Assembly (NCBI RefSeq): GCF_014197105.1 | Contig: NZ_JACIEV010000006.1 | Coordinates: forward strand, 186,001-250,000 | Source of the DNA: Sphingomonas jinjuensis | GTDB taxonomy: Bacteria > Pseudomonadota > Alphaproteobacteria > Sphingomonadales > Sphingomonadaceae | Reading direction: 5' to 3' | DNA: 64,000 bases | Shown: in pieces, positions 1 through 8,520 of the stretch | Layout: each line of letters starts with the position of its first letter | Position numbering within the stretch: position 1 is the first letter of the stretch | Program-made: the position numbers and the translations under genes | Notes under the pieces: generated by a model | Databases searched by the model: none | Seen by the model: only the letters and a program-made list of their open reading frames with translations | Told to the model about the DNA's origin: nothing

Positions 1-2
1 CG

Positions 3-515
3 AGCGGCATCCCGCAGGTCATCCTGCGCCCGACGCTGATGTTCGGCTGGTTCGACCGCAAGCATGTCGGCTGGCTGGCGCGGTTCATGGAGAAGGCGCC
101 GGTCTTTCCCATTCCCGGATCGGGCAAGTATCTGCGCCAGCCGCTGTACGTCGGCGATTTCTGCGACGTGATCGTCGCCGCGGTCGAGCGCCGGATCGAG
201 GGCGCGTACAACATCACCGGGCAGGAACGGATCGACTATATCGACCTGATCCGCGCAATGAAGAAGGCGACGGGGGCGAAGACGCCGATCGTCACCATTC
301 CCTATGGCCTCTTCAAGGCGATGCTAAAGACCTATGGCCTGTTCAGCAGGAACCCGCCGTTCACCGAAAAACAGCTGAAGGCGTTGACGACGCCCGACGT
401 GTTCGAGGTGATCGACTGGCCGGGGATCTTCGGCGTCCGCGCCACGCCGCTCGACGAGGCATTGGCGGAAACATTCCGGCATCCCGTGTATTCGAAGATC
501 GCTCTTCAATTCTGA
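3..515 (+). CDS. NAD-dependent sugar epimerase/dehydratase, 3' part only
   Basis: The reading frame is already open at the left edge, so only the C-terminal 170 residues are visible. The motif ILRPTLMFG near the start, followed by LYVGDFCDVIVAAVE and YNITGQE, is the substrate-binding half of extended short-chain dehydrogenases that act on nucleotide sugars. The N-terminal Rossmann fold and the YxxxK catalytic pair lie outside the window. It is the first visible gene of a plus-strand series of envelope-sugar genes, but about 230 bases with a palindromic repeat separate it from the next gene, so co-transcription is uncertain. The family is clear; the substrate cannot be told. Confidence 0.8.
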   Translation, partial: SGIPQVILRPTLMFGWFDRKHVGWLARFMEKAPVFPIPGSGKYLRQPLYVGDFCDVIVAAVERRIEGAYNITGQERIDYIDLIRAMKKATGAKTPIVTIPYGLFKAMLKTYGLFSRNPPFTEKQLKALTTPDVFEVIDWPGIFGVRATPLDEALAETFRHPVYSKIALQF

Positions 516-550
516 ATTTGACGCCCATTCGTGTCCCGTCCCCACCCCAC

Positions 551-669
551 CGTTCGTGCTGAGGAGGTGCTGAGCGAAGTCGAAGCACCGTCTCGAAGCA
601 GAGGTGGCTTGACCCACCCTTCGAGACGCCGCTTCGACTTCGCTCAGCGGCTGCTCAGGGCGAACGGGG
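551..669. repeat. Imperfect inverted repeat (REP-like)
   Basis: Two arms, about 551-605 and 618-669, are reverse complements of each other. They are built around the words TGAGCGAAGTCGAAG and CTTCGACTTCGCTCAG. The repeat fills most of the 230-base gap between the epimerase and the FAD oxidoreductase. It may act as a transcript-end hairpin. Confidence 0.7.
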
Positions 670-745
670 GTGGGTGTTTGCGCGCAATTCCCGTAAAGGC
701 TCATCCCATGTCGATCCCTCACCCAGCGTCCGGAGCCTCCACCTG

Positions 746-2035
746 ATGTCGCGCGTCGTCGTCATCGGCGCGGGCGCCATGGGCCTTGCCGCCGCCTATC
801 ACGCCGCGAAGGCCGGCCACAGCGTTGAGGTGCTGGAATCGGGCAGCGAACCCGGCGGGATGGCCGCGCATTTCGACCTCGACGGGGTGTCGATCGAGCG
901 CTTCTATCACTTCATCTGCAAGGCGGATGCGCCGACCTTCGCGCTGCTCGATGAGCTGGGGCTGGCCGACAAGATGCGCTGGCGCGAGACGTCGATGGGG
1001 TATTTCTCGGGCGGCAAGCTGCACAAATGGGGCGATCCCTTTGCGCTGCTGACCTATCCGGAGGTCAGCCTGATCGCGCGGTTGCGCTATGGCCTGCTGG
1101 CGTTCGTGTCGACCAAGAAGGCCAGCTGGGACGAGCTGGAGACGACCAGCGCGCGCGACTGGATCGTGGGCTGGGCGGGGCAAGAAGCTTATGACAAGCT
1201 GTGGAAGCCTTTGTTCGATCTAAAGTTTTACCAATATGCCGATAATGTCTCGGCGGCGTGGATCTGGACCCGCGTGAAGCGGATCGGCAATTCGCGTAAA
1301 TCGATGTTCCAGGAGGAGCTGGGCTATCTCGACGGCGGCAGCGAGGTGCTGGTCGATCGGCTGGTCGAGCGGATCGAGGCGATGGGCGGCCGCGTGTCGC
1401 TCTCGACCCTCGCGCTGCGCGTCGTCAGCGAGAACGGCCGCGTAACCGGCGTCGAGGCGAAGGACGGGTTCCACCCCGCCGATGCGGTGATCTCGACGAT
1501 GCCGACGCCGCTGGTGTCGGACATGATCCCCGACCTGCCGGCGGATTGGAAGGCGAAGTACGACGCGATCGTCAACATCGGCGTCGCCTGCCTGATCTTC
1601 AAACTGAAGCGCTCGGTGACGCCGCATTTCTGGGTCAACGTGTCGGAACCCGATATCGCGATCCCCGGCATCATCGAATTTTCGAATCTGCGGCCGATGC
1701 CGAATGGCGAGACGATCGTCTTCGTCCCCTATTACATGCCCGTCACCAACGAGAAGTTCGGCTGGCCCGACCAGAAGCTGCTGGACGAGGCGTTCTCGTA
1801 CATCAAGCGGATCAATCCGGCGCTGACCGAGGATGATATCCTCGCCAGCCGCGTCGCCCGGCTGAAATATGCGCAGCCGGTGTGCGAGCCGGGCTTCGCC
1901 GCGAAGATCCCGCCGGTGCAGACGCCGATCGAGGGGCTTCAGGTCGCCGACACCTGTTTCTATTATCCCGAGGACCGCGGCATCGCCGAAAGCGTGCGGC
2001 TGGGCCAGGAGATGGCGGCGCGGGTGCCGGCGTGA
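746..2035 (+). CDS. FAD/NAD(P)-dependent oxidoreductase, amine-oxidase fold
   Basis: The protein has 429 residues. It opens with the dinucleotide-binding motif VVVIGAGAMG (glycines 8, 10 and 13), and then shows an EPGGMA segment typical of protoporphyrinogen-oxidase and UDP-galactopyranose-mutase-like flavoproteins. ATG 746 is chosen because it sits directly before the Rossmann strand; an in-frame start at 674 would add 24 residues derived from the upstream repeat region. The C-terminal YYPEDRGIAESVRLGQ resembles the FAD-closing motif of the family. Its stop overlaps a possible GTG start of the GtrA gene. In this operon it probably acts on a polyprenyl- or nucleotide-linked sugar, but its substrate is not evident. 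Confidence 0.82.
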   Translation: MSRVVVIGAGAMGLAAAYHAAKAGHSVEVLESGSEPGGMAAHFDLDGVSIERFYHFICKADAPTFALLDELGLADKMRWRETSMGYFSGGKLHKWGDPFALLTYPEVSLIARLRYGLLAFVSTKKASWDELETTSARDWIVGWAGQEAYDKLWKPLFDLKFYQYADNVSAAWIWTRVKRIGNSRKSMFQEELGYLDGGSEVLVDRLVERIEAMGGRVSLSTLALRVVSENGRVTGVEAKDGFHPADAVISTMPTPLVSDMIPDLPADWKAKYDAIVNIGVACLIFKLKRSVTPHFWVNVSEPDIAIPGIIEFSNLRPMPNGETIVFVPYYMPVTNEKFGWPDQKLLDEAFSYIKRINPALTEDDILASRVARLKYAQPVCEPGFAAKIPPVQTPIEGLQVADTCFYYPEDRGIAESVRLGQEMAARVPA

Positions 2036-2040
2036 CAAGC

Positions 2041-2466
2041 ATGGCCGATGGCGCGGGTCGGCGCGAAGAGGGGAAGAGGTTCGCGAGCTTCGTCGTGACC
2101 GGCGGGATTGCGGCGTTTGCCAACCTGGGTTCGCGCTGGCTGCTGAGCCATGTGATGGATTATCCGTGGGCGGTGACGCTGGCCTATCTGGTCGGCATGA
2201 CGACGGCCTACCTGCTGGCGCGCGCCTTCGTGTTCAAGCCGGCGGGCGGGCGGTGGCAGGGCGAGTTCGCGCGGTTCGCGATGGTCAATGCGATCAGTTT
2301 CCTGGTCGTTCTGGGCGTCAGCGTCGGGCTGGCCGACTGGTTGCTGCCGGCGATCGGCTGGCACTGGCACGCCGAGGACGTCGCGCATCTGGTCGGCGTG
2401 ATGAGCCCGATCGTGTTGAGCTATTATGCGCACAAGCACTTCTCGTTCGGAAGCCGCGCGGCGTGA
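2041..2466 (+). CDS. GtrA-family membrane protein
   Basis: This is a 141-residue protein with four hydrophobic segments at about 13-35, 41-62, 76-97 and 110-133, the standard GtrA/DPMS topology. The last helix ends in SYYAHKHFSF, matching the conserved aromatic and basic end of the family. GtrA proteins assist polyprenyl-phosphate-sugar handling in the inner membrane; Rv3789, a mycobacterial member, is tied to decaprenyl-phosphate-arabinose. A GTG at 2032 overlapping the previous stop is an alternative start. The stop overlaps the GTG start of the next gene, so the genes are translationally coupled. Confidence 0.88.
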   Translation: MADGAGRREEGKRFASFVVTGGIAAFANLGSRWLLSHVMDYPWAVTLAYLVGMTTAYLLARAFVFKPAGGRWQGEFARFAMVNAISFLVVLGVSVGLADWLLPAIGWHWHAEDVAHLVGVMSPIVLSYYAHKHFSFGSRAA

Positions 2467-3884
2467 GCGCGGGCGTGCCCCTGGTCGTCGACGTCGACGG
2501 CACGCTGCTGAAAGGCGACCTGCTCCACGAAGCGGCGCTGCAGATGGTGGCGCGCCACCCGTTCGAGGCGTGGAAGCTGGCGACGTGGCTTGGCGGCGGC
2601 AAGGCGGCGCTGAAGATGCGGCTGGCGAACCGCGTCGATCCCGTGGTCGAGAGCATTCCGCTGCGCCCCGAGGTAGTCGAGGTGATCCGCACCGCGCAGG
2701 ACGACGGGCGCGAGGTGTGGCTGGCGTCGGCGTCGCCGCGGGTCTGGGTGGAGCGGGTTGCGGAGCGGGTCGGCGGGATCGCCGGGGTGCTGGCGACCGA
2801 CGAGCGGGTCAATCTGGCTGGTGCGAACAAGGCGCGGGCGCTGGTGGCAAAGTTCGGCGCCGGTGGCTTCGACTATATCGGCGACAATGCGGTCGACCTG
2901 CGCGTGTGGCAGGATGCGCGCCAGGCGCTGGCGGTGGCGCACAACGCGGGCTTCGCGCGCACCGTCACGCGGCGTTTCCCCGATGCGGCGATCGTCGCCG
3001 AAGAGAAGCGGACGCTTCGTCCCTATATGCGCTCGCTGCGCATGTATCAGTGGGCGAAGAACCTGCTGGTCTTCCTGCCGGTGGTGGCGGGGCACAGTCT
3101 GCTCGACCCCTGGTCGCTGCTGGCGGCGTTCATGGCCTTCCTCGCCTTCTCGTTCGCGGCGTCGAGCGCCTACATCGTCAACGACCTGCTCGACCTGCCG
3201 GGCGACCGCGATCATCCGCGCAAATGCAAACGGCCCTTCGCCGCCGCCGAGGTGCCCGTCGTCCACGGACTGGTGCTGTCCACGCTGCTGATGGTCGCGG
3301 CGTTCGCGCTGGCGGTGGCGTTGCCGTGGCGGTTCGGGGCGGTGCTGGCGACCTATGTCGTGCTGACGCTCGGCTATTCGCTGCTGCTTAAGCGACGGAT
3401 GCTGATCGACGTGATCGTGCTCGGCGGGCTCTATACCATCCGCGTGCTCGGTGGGGTGATGGCGACGGGTGAACGGACATCCCCGTGGCTGCTGATGTTC
3501 AGCCTGTTCCTGTTCCTGAGTTTAGCGGCGGTGAAGCGCTGTTCGGAATTGGTCGCGCGGCGCGAGGCGGGTAAGCCCGCACCGCTTGGCCGCGGTTACA
3601 TGATGACGGATCTGGCGGTGCTGTTCCCGCTCGCCGCCGCCGCCGGATACGGCGCGGTGCTGGTCGTCACGCTGTACCTGTCGAGCCCGGAGGTGACCGA
3701 GCTTTACACCCATCCGATGCGGATGTGGCTCATCTGCCCGCTGCTGCTGTACTGGATCAGCCGGGTGCTCATCATTTCCAACCGAAACGAGCTCCACGAC
3801 GATCCGGTGATCTTTGCCCTGACCGACCGGATCAGCTGGCTGGTAGGCGCGCTGGTCGCGGTCGTCATCGCGCTGTCGATATGA
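2463..3884 (+). CDS. HAD phosphatase-UbiA prenyltransferase fusion
   Basis: The 473-residue protein carries two enzymes. Residues 1-185 are a HAD-type phosphatase: VVDVDGTLL gives nucleophile Asp10 and acid Asp12, LASASP is motif II, and GDN at 140-142 is motif IV. From about residue 195 a UbiA prenyltransferase follows, with NDLLD beginning at Asn240 in the first Asp-rich motif (NDxxDxxxDxxH) and about eight hydrophobic helices. Family knowledge: UbiA homologue Rv3806c joins decaprenyl phosphate to phosphoribosyl pyrophosphate, and NoeC is related. I infer that the fused HAD domain removes the 5-phosphate from the product. The GTG start overlaps the gtrA stop, and the end overlaps the next ATG. 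Confidence 0.85.
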   Translation: MSAGVPLVVDVDGTLLKGDLLHEAALQMVARHPFEAWKLATWLGGGKAALKMRLANRVDPVVESIPLRPEVVEVIRTAQDDGREVWLASASPRVWVERVAERVGGIAGVLATDERVNLAGANKARALVAKFGAGGFDYIGDNAVDLRVWQDARQALAVAHNAGFARTVTRRFPDAAIVAEEKRTLRPYMRSLRMYQWAKNLLVFLPVVAGHSLLDPWSLLAAFMAFLAFSFAASSAYIVNDLLDLPGDRDHPRKCKRPFAAAEVPVVHGLVLSTLLMVAAFALAVALPWRFGAVLATYVVLTLGYSLLLKRRMLIDVIVLGGLYTIRVLGGVMATGERTSPWLLMFSLFLFLSLAAVKRCSELVARREAGKPAPLGRGYMMTDLAVLFPLAAAAGYGAVLVVTLYLSSPEVTELYTHPMRMWLICPLLLYWISRVLIISNRNELHDDPVIFALTDRISWLVGALVAVVIALSI

Positions 3885-5182
3885 CCGCGATCACCGGCTG
3901 GGGGCGCTATCCGCGTATCGAGGCCGAGGTGACGCGGCCCGCCAGCATCGAGGCGGCGGCGCGTGGCGAAGGCCTGCCGCGCGGCAATGGGCGGTCCTAT
4001 GGCGACGCCAGCCTGGCGCCGCGCGCGGTCGACATGATGGGGCTCGATCGGCTGGTGTCGTTCGACGACCAGACCGGGCTGATCGTGTGCGAGGCGGGGC
4101 TGATGCTGTCCGACCTCATCGATCTGATGCTGCCGCGCGGATGGTTCGTGCCGGTGACGCCGGGGACGAAGCTGGTGACGATCGGCGGGATGGTCGCGAG
4201 CGACGTCCACGGCAAGAATCACCATGGCGCCGGCACGTTCGGCGAGCATGTCGCGTGGCTAGACCTAGCGCTGGGCGACGGGCGGGTGCTGCGCTGCTCG
4301 CGCGACGAGAACGCCGACCTTTTCGCGGCGACGATCGGGGGCATGGGGCTGACCGGGATCATCCTGACGGTCGCCTTCGCGATGATCCCGGTCGAGACCG
4401 CGATGGTGCGGCAGCGGCGGCTGCGGGCGCCGACGCTGGTGCATGCGTTCGCCGCGTTCGAGGAGTCGCTCGACTGGACCTATTCGGTGGCGTGGATCGA
4501 TTGCTTGGCGAGCGGCAAGGATCTGGGGCGGTCGGCGATCCTGCTCGGCGAACATGCGCTTGCCCAGGAGCTTCCCGCAGGCGCCGAGCCGTTCGCGCGA
4601 CCCGCCAAGGGCAAGAAGCGCGTGCCGATCGACATGCCGGGGTTCGTCCTCGGCCGGCTGTCGGTGACGGCGTTCAACAAGCTGTATTATGCAGCGCAGC
4701 GGCCCGGCGACATGCTGGTGCCGATCGACCCCTATTTCTGGCCGCTCGATGCGATCCTGGAATGGAACCGCATCTATGGGCGCGGCGGCTTCGTGCAATA
4801 TCAGTGCGTGCTGCCGATCGAGGCCAGTGCGGCAGGCTATCAGCAGATACTGGCGGCGATCGCGGCGGAGGGGGATGCCTCGTTCTTGGCGGTGCTCAAG
4901 CGGATGGGGCCGCAGGGCCTGGGCATGCTGAGCTTTCCGATGGAGGGCTATACGCTGGCACTCGATTTCCCCGCCAATGCGCGCAATCTCGCGCTGCTCG
5001 ACCGGCTCGACGCGATCACGGTCGATCATGGCGGACGAATCTACCTCGCCAAGGATGCGCGTGCCTCGGTGGCAACGATCGCGGCGGGCTATCCGCGGCT
5101 CGACGAATTTCGTGACGTGCGCCGTCGCTACGGGCTAGACGCACGTTTTTCCTCGCTTCTCTCCGAACGGCTCCACCTATGA
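3881..5182 (+). CDS. FAD-binding oxidase, DprE1-like
   Basis: The 433-residue protein is of the vanillyl-alcohol-oxidase/ALO type. The FAD-pyrophosphate loop is GNGRSYGDASLAP near residues 36-48, followed by the GGMVASDVHGKNHH segment that is characteristic of DprE1-type enzymes. DprE1 oxidises the 2-hydroxyl of decaprenylphosphoryl-ribose. Its start (ATGA) overlaps the stop of the HAD-UbiA gene, and its own stop overlaps the start of the reductase gene that follows, the same DprE1-DprE2 order as in mycobacteria. I am confident of the family and moderately confident of the function. Confidence 0.85.
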   Translation: MTAITGWGRYPRIEAEVTRPASIEAAARGEGLPRGNGRSYGDASLAPRAVDMMGLDRLVSFDDQTGLIVCEAGLMLSDLIDLMLPRGWFVPVTPGTKLVTIGGMVASDVHGKNHHGAGTFGEHVAWLDLALGDGRVLRCSRDENADLFAATIGGMGLTGIILTVAFAMIPVETAMVRQRRLRAPTLVHAFAAFEESLDWTYSVAWIDCLASGKDLGRSAILLGEHALAQELPAGAEPFARPAKGKKRVPIDMPGFVLGRLSVTAFNKLYYAAQRPGDMLVPIDPYFWPLDAILEWNRIYGRGGFVQYQCVLPIEASAAGYQQILAAIAAEGDASFLAVLKRMGPQGLGMLSFPMEGYTLALDFPANARNLALLDRLDAITVDHGGRIYLAKDARASVATIAAGYPRLDEFRDVRRRYGLDARFSSLLSERLHL

Positions 5183-5907
5183 TCGCATCTCCCGTCGTCA
5201 TCCTGGGCGCCCGCTCCGACATCGGCCGCGCGCTCGCCCGCGGCTACGCGGCGAAGGGCGCGCACGTGATCCTGGCCGCGCGCGGCGATATCGAGGCGGA
5301 TCGCCGCGATCTGGAGGTCCGTAGTGGCGGCCAACCTAAGGCGGTGGCGTTCGACGTCACCGACGGCGCGCCCGATGCCTTCTTCGCCGGACTGGGTGAG
5401 ACGCCGGGCACGGTGGTGATGGTCGCGGGGCTGCTCGGCGACCAGGACCGCTCGGCGAGCGACGATGCCGAGGCGGCGCGGGTCATGGCGACGAATTACG
5501 AAGGCCCGGCGCGCTATCTGCTTGCCGCGGCGCGCGCCATGAACGGCGTCGAGGGCGGTTGCATCATCGGCATCAGTTCGGTCGCGGGCGAGCGGGGGCG
5601 CGGGTCGAACTATATTTATGGCTCCGCGAAGGCGGGGCTGACGGCGTTCCTGTCGGGCCTGCGTAATGCGCAGGCGAAGGCGGGGCTGCACGTGATGACG
5701 GTGAAGCCGGGCTTCGTCGCGACGCAGATGACCGCGGGGATGAAGCTGCCGCCGCCGTTGACCGCACAGCCCGACGAGGTGGCGAAGGCGATCATCGACG
5801 CGCACGAGAAGCGCCGCGACGTCATCTACGTCAAGGCACGCTGGCGGCCGGTGATGGCGATCATCCGCGCGATCCCCGAGGGCGTGTTCAAGAAGCTGTC
5901 GCTGTAA
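5179..5907 (+). CDS. Short-chain dehydrogenase, DprE2-like
   Basis: A classical 242-residue SDR. The cofactor loop is GARSDIG (residues 10-16), the catalytic Ser is 133 or 134, and Tyr147 and Lys151 form YGSAK. DprE2 reduces the 2-keto intermediate made by DprE1, which completes epimerisation of ribose to arabinose on the lipid carrier. The 4-base overlap with the upstream oxidase gene supports a two-enzyme unit. The Asp in the cofactor loop is shared with DprE2-type proteins. Confidence 0.83.
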   Translation: MIASPVVILGARSDIGRALARGYAAKGAHVILAARGDIEADRRDLEVRSGGQPKAVAFDVTDGAPDAFFAGLGETPGTVVMVAGLLGDQDRSASDDAEAARVMATNYEGPARYLLAAARAMNGVEGGCIIGISSVAGERGRGSNYIYGSAKAGLTAFLSGLRNAQAKAGLHVMTVKPGFVATQMTAGMKLPPPLTAQPDEVAKAIIDAHEKRRDVIYVKARWRPVMAIIRAIPEGVFKKLSL

Positions 5908-5912
5908 CCGCG

Positions 5913-6551
5913 ATGGCCGGGCCGATCGAGGCGCTGGGCGACTTCATCGTCGCGCATCGGCAATGGGCGGCGCCGACGTTCGGGCTGCTGGCGCTGGGTG
6001 AATCGATCGCTGGGCTGGGGATCATCATCCCGGCGACGCCGATCCTGTTCCTGATGGGTACGCTGCTGGGTAGCGGGAAACTGGACGTGGCGCCGGTGCT
6101 CGCGTGGGCGATCCCGGGCGCGGTCGCCGGCTATTGGCTGTCATGGTTCGTGGGGCTTCGGCTGGGGCACCGCATCTATCACGGGCGGGCGCTCAAGCGG
6201 CACCGGCGCGGGGTGGCGCGGGCGCGGCTGTTCTTTCGCCGCTGGGGCGGGCCGGCGCTGATCCTGGGCCGCTATGCGCTGGGGCCGTTCCAGTCGATGC
6301 TGCCGCTGGTCGCGGGCGTGGCCAGGATGGATGCGCGGCGGTTCAACGCCTGGAATCTGGCGAGCGGCGTGACGTGGGTGATCGTGTGCCTGACGCCGGG
6401 GTATCTGACCGCCAAGGGACTGTGGGCCGCGGGCGTCGATCCGCGGGTGGAGCGGTGGATGACCGCGGGGCTGGCGGTGCTCAGCGTCGGACTGGTGGTG
6501 GCGGCGTTTGCGGGGCTGGGGTGGCGGGCATGGCGAGAGCGGAACGCTTAG
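5913..6551 (+). CDS. DedA-family inner-membrane protein
   Basis: This 212-residue membrane protein has the features of the DedA/SNARE-associated family: ESIAGLGIIIPATPILFLMG near the N-terminus, and RRWGGPALILGRY followed by a FQSMLPLVAGVARM segment, matching the conserved F/YxRxxPxxR-type stretch. DedA proteins are now linked to transbilayer recycling of lipid carriers such as undecaprenyl phosphate, which fits an operon that charges a polyprenyl carrier. It starts 5 bases after the reductase stop and is the last gene of the unit; a palindromic repeat follows. Confidence 0.83.
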   Translation: MAGPIEALGDFIVAHRQWAAPTFGLLALGESIAGLGIIIPATPILFLMGTLLGSGKLDVAPVLAWAIPGAVAGYWLSWFVGLRLGHRIYHGRALKRHRRGVARARLFFRRWGGPALILGRYALGPFQSMLPLVAGVARMDARRFNAWNLASGVTWVIVCLTPGYLTAKGLWAAGVDPRVERWMTAGLAVLSVGLVVAAFAGLGWRAWRERNA

Positions 6552-6639
6552 CAACGGGCGTTGCCGTCCTCACCCTTCGCTGCCTTCGGCAGCATTTTCC
6601 CTCTCCCGTTGGGAGAGGGAAAGGCGCATCACCTTCTTC

Positions 6640-6718
6640 CGTCATGCTGAACTTGATTCAGCATCTCTCGCCGGTAACGCATGCGGCACGAGATGCTGAA
6701 CCAAGTTCAGCATGACGG
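6640..6718. repeat. Inverted repeat with TTCAGCATGACG arms
   Basis: Arms 6641-6667 (GTCATGCTGAACTTGATTCA...) and 6690-6717 are near-perfect reverse complements. The repeat sits between the convergent ends of the DedA gene and rfbA. The same word family recurs at 39589-39664 and 41654-41737. Confidence 0.8.
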
Positions 6719-6735
6719 TGTAACTGACGGACGGC

Positions 6736-7605
6736 TCAGCGCCCCTCGACCGCCGCCAGGATCGCGCGGCCATACGCCGTCTTCTTCAGCGCCTCGCCGC
6801 GCTCGCGGGCTTGATCGGCGGTGATGAAGCCCTGTTCGAAGGCGATCTCCTCCAGGCAGGCGACCTGGATGCCCTGGCGATGCTGGATGGTGCGGACGAA
6901 TTCCGACGCCTCGAGCAGCGAATCATGCGTGCCGGTGTCCAGCCATGCATAGCCGCGGCCCATCTGCTCGACGTAGAGGTCGCCCGCTTCCATATAGAGG
7001 CGGTTGAGGTCGGTGATCTCCAGCTCGCCGCGTGGGCTCGGCTTCAGATCGCGCGCCATCTGAACGACGCGATTGTCGTAGAAATACAGGCCGGTGACGG
7101 CGCAGTTCGACTTGGGCGTCTCGGGCTTTTCCTCCAGGCTGATCGCGCGACCGTCCGCCGCCAGTTCGACGACGCCGTAGCGCTCGGGGTCCTCGACGCG
7201 ATAGCTGAACACCGTCGCGCCGTGGGTGCGCGCGACCGCGCTCGCCAGCAGGTCGGTCAGATGGGCACCGAAGAAGATGTTGTCGCCGAGCACCAGCGAG
7301 ACATTGTCGTCGCCGATGAAGTCCGCGCCGATCGTGAACGCCTGCGCCAGCCCCTCGGGCCGCGGCTGTTCGGCATAGCTGATCGACAGGCCCCAGTTGC
7401 CGCCGTCGCCGAACATGCGGCGGTAATTGTCGATATAGTCGGGGCTCGAGATGATCAGGATGTCGCGGATGCCGGCGAGCATCAGCACCGACAGCGGATA
7501 ATAGATCATCGGCTTGTCGTAGATCGGTAGCAGCTGCTTGTTGATCGCGAGCGTTGCCGGATGGAGCCGGGTGCCCGAGCCGCCGGCGAGGATAATGCCC
7601 TTCAT
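6736..7605 (-). CDS. rfbA: Glucose-1-phosphate thymidylyltransferase
   Basis: The enzyme makes dTDP-glucose from dTTP and glucose-1-phosphate, the first step of dTDP-L-rhamnose synthesis. The 289-residue length is standard. The nucleotide-binding loop [16 protein letters not shown] is at the N-terminus, and [18 protein letters not shown] and [13 protein letters not shown] follow in family order. The start ATG overlaps the rfbD stop by the ATGA arrangement. It is the last gene of the minus-strand rfbC-rfbB-rfbD-rfbA operon. Confidence 0.96.
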   Translation of the reverse strand: MKGIILAGGSGTRLHPATLAINKQLLPIYDKPMIYYPLSVLMLAGIRDILIISSPDYIDNYRRMFGDGGNWGLSISYAEQPRPEGLAQAFTIGADFIGDDNVSLVLGDNIFFGAHLTDLLASAVARTHGATVFSYRVEDPERYGVVELAADGRAISLEEKPETPKSNCAVTGLYFYDNRVVQMARDLKPSPRGELEITDLNRLYMEAGDLYVEQMGRGYAWLDTGTHDSLLEASEFVRTIQHRQGIQVACLEEIAFEQGFITADQARERGEALKKTAYGRAILAAVEGR

Positions 7606-8492
7606 GCGCGTGGTCCCGTCATGATTTTGTCGAGGATGTCGGAAAGTGCGGCCTGCCACGGTCGCGGCCGGATGCCGAAGTCGCGCGTCAGCGTCGCGGT
7701 GTCGAGCAGCGAGTTCGCGGGGCGCCGGGCCGGGGTGGGATAGGCGCTGGTCGGGATCGGCTCGACGCTGGGGCTCGGGCCGCCGCGGCTTGCCCCTTGG
7801 GCGAAGATTTCCTGCGCGAAGCCGTGCCACGTCGTCGGGCCGGCGTTGCTGAAATGATAGGTGCCGGTCGGCGCGTCGGTGTCGTCGGCGAGGCGCATTG
7901 CGATCGTCGCCAGCGCGGCGGCGAGATCGGCGGCGCTGGTCGGGCTGCCGTGCTGGTCGGCGACGACGGCAAGCGTGTCGCGTTGCGCACCGACACGGAG
8001 CATCGTCTTGACGAAGTTGTTGCCGTGCGCGGAGACGACCCAGGCGGTGCGGACGATGGCATGGCGCGCGCCCGAGGTGCGGACCGCCAGTTCGCCGCCG
8101 AGCTTCGACGCGCCATAGACGCCGAGCGGCGCGACGGGATCGTCGGTCTGCCACGCGCCGTCGCGATCCCCGGCAAAGACATAGTCGGTCGAGACCTGGA
8201 CGATCGGAATGCCCGCACCCTTGCACGCCGCAGCGAAGGCGGCGGGGGCGAGGGCGTTGACAGCCCAAGCCGCCAGCTGGTCGCTCTCCGCCTTGTCGAC
8301 CGCGGTATAGGCGGCAGCATTGATGACCGCGGCCCATGGGCGCTCGCCGACCTTGGCGGTGATCGCGGACGGATCGGTCAGGTCGAGGTCGGCGCGGGTG
8401 AGGACGACCACCTCCCAGCCTTGCGGCCAGGAAAGCCGCGCGAGTTCGGTGCCGACCTGGCCAGAGCCGCCGGTGGCGAGGATGGTCTTCAC
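7602..8492 (-). CDS. rfbD: dTDP-4-dehydrorhamnose reductase
   Basis: This enzyme catalyses the final NADPH-dependent step to dTDP-L-rhamnose. The 296-residue protein has the Rossmann loop TGGSGQVG (residues 7-14), STDYVFAG, and the catalytic YGASK motif. The start is GTG at 8492, because [13 protein letters not shown] N-termini align directly and no ATG fits. It lies 28 bases downstream of rfbB and overlaps rfbA. Confidence 0.95.
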   Translation of the reverse strand: MKTILATGGSGQVGTELARLSWPQGWEVVVLTRADLDLTDPSAITAKVGERPWAAVINAAAYTAVDKAESDQLAAWAVNALAPAAFAAACKGAGIPIVQVSTDYVFAGDRDGAWQTDDPVAPLGVYGASKLGGELAVRTSGARHAIVRTAWVVSAHGNNFVKTMLRVGAQRDTLAVVADQHGSPTSAADLAAALATIAMRLADDTDAPTGTYHFSNAGPTTWHGFAQEIFAQGASRGGPSPSVEPIPTSAYPTPARRPANSLLDTATLTRDFGIRPRPWQAALSDILDKIMTGPRA

Positions 8493-8520
8493 TGCGCTGC
8501 CCCGCCGGCGGCGACCGGGA

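Noticed and set aside
516..745. Short frames at 531-746 and opposite
   Set aside because: They are translations of the inverted repeat, without protein features.
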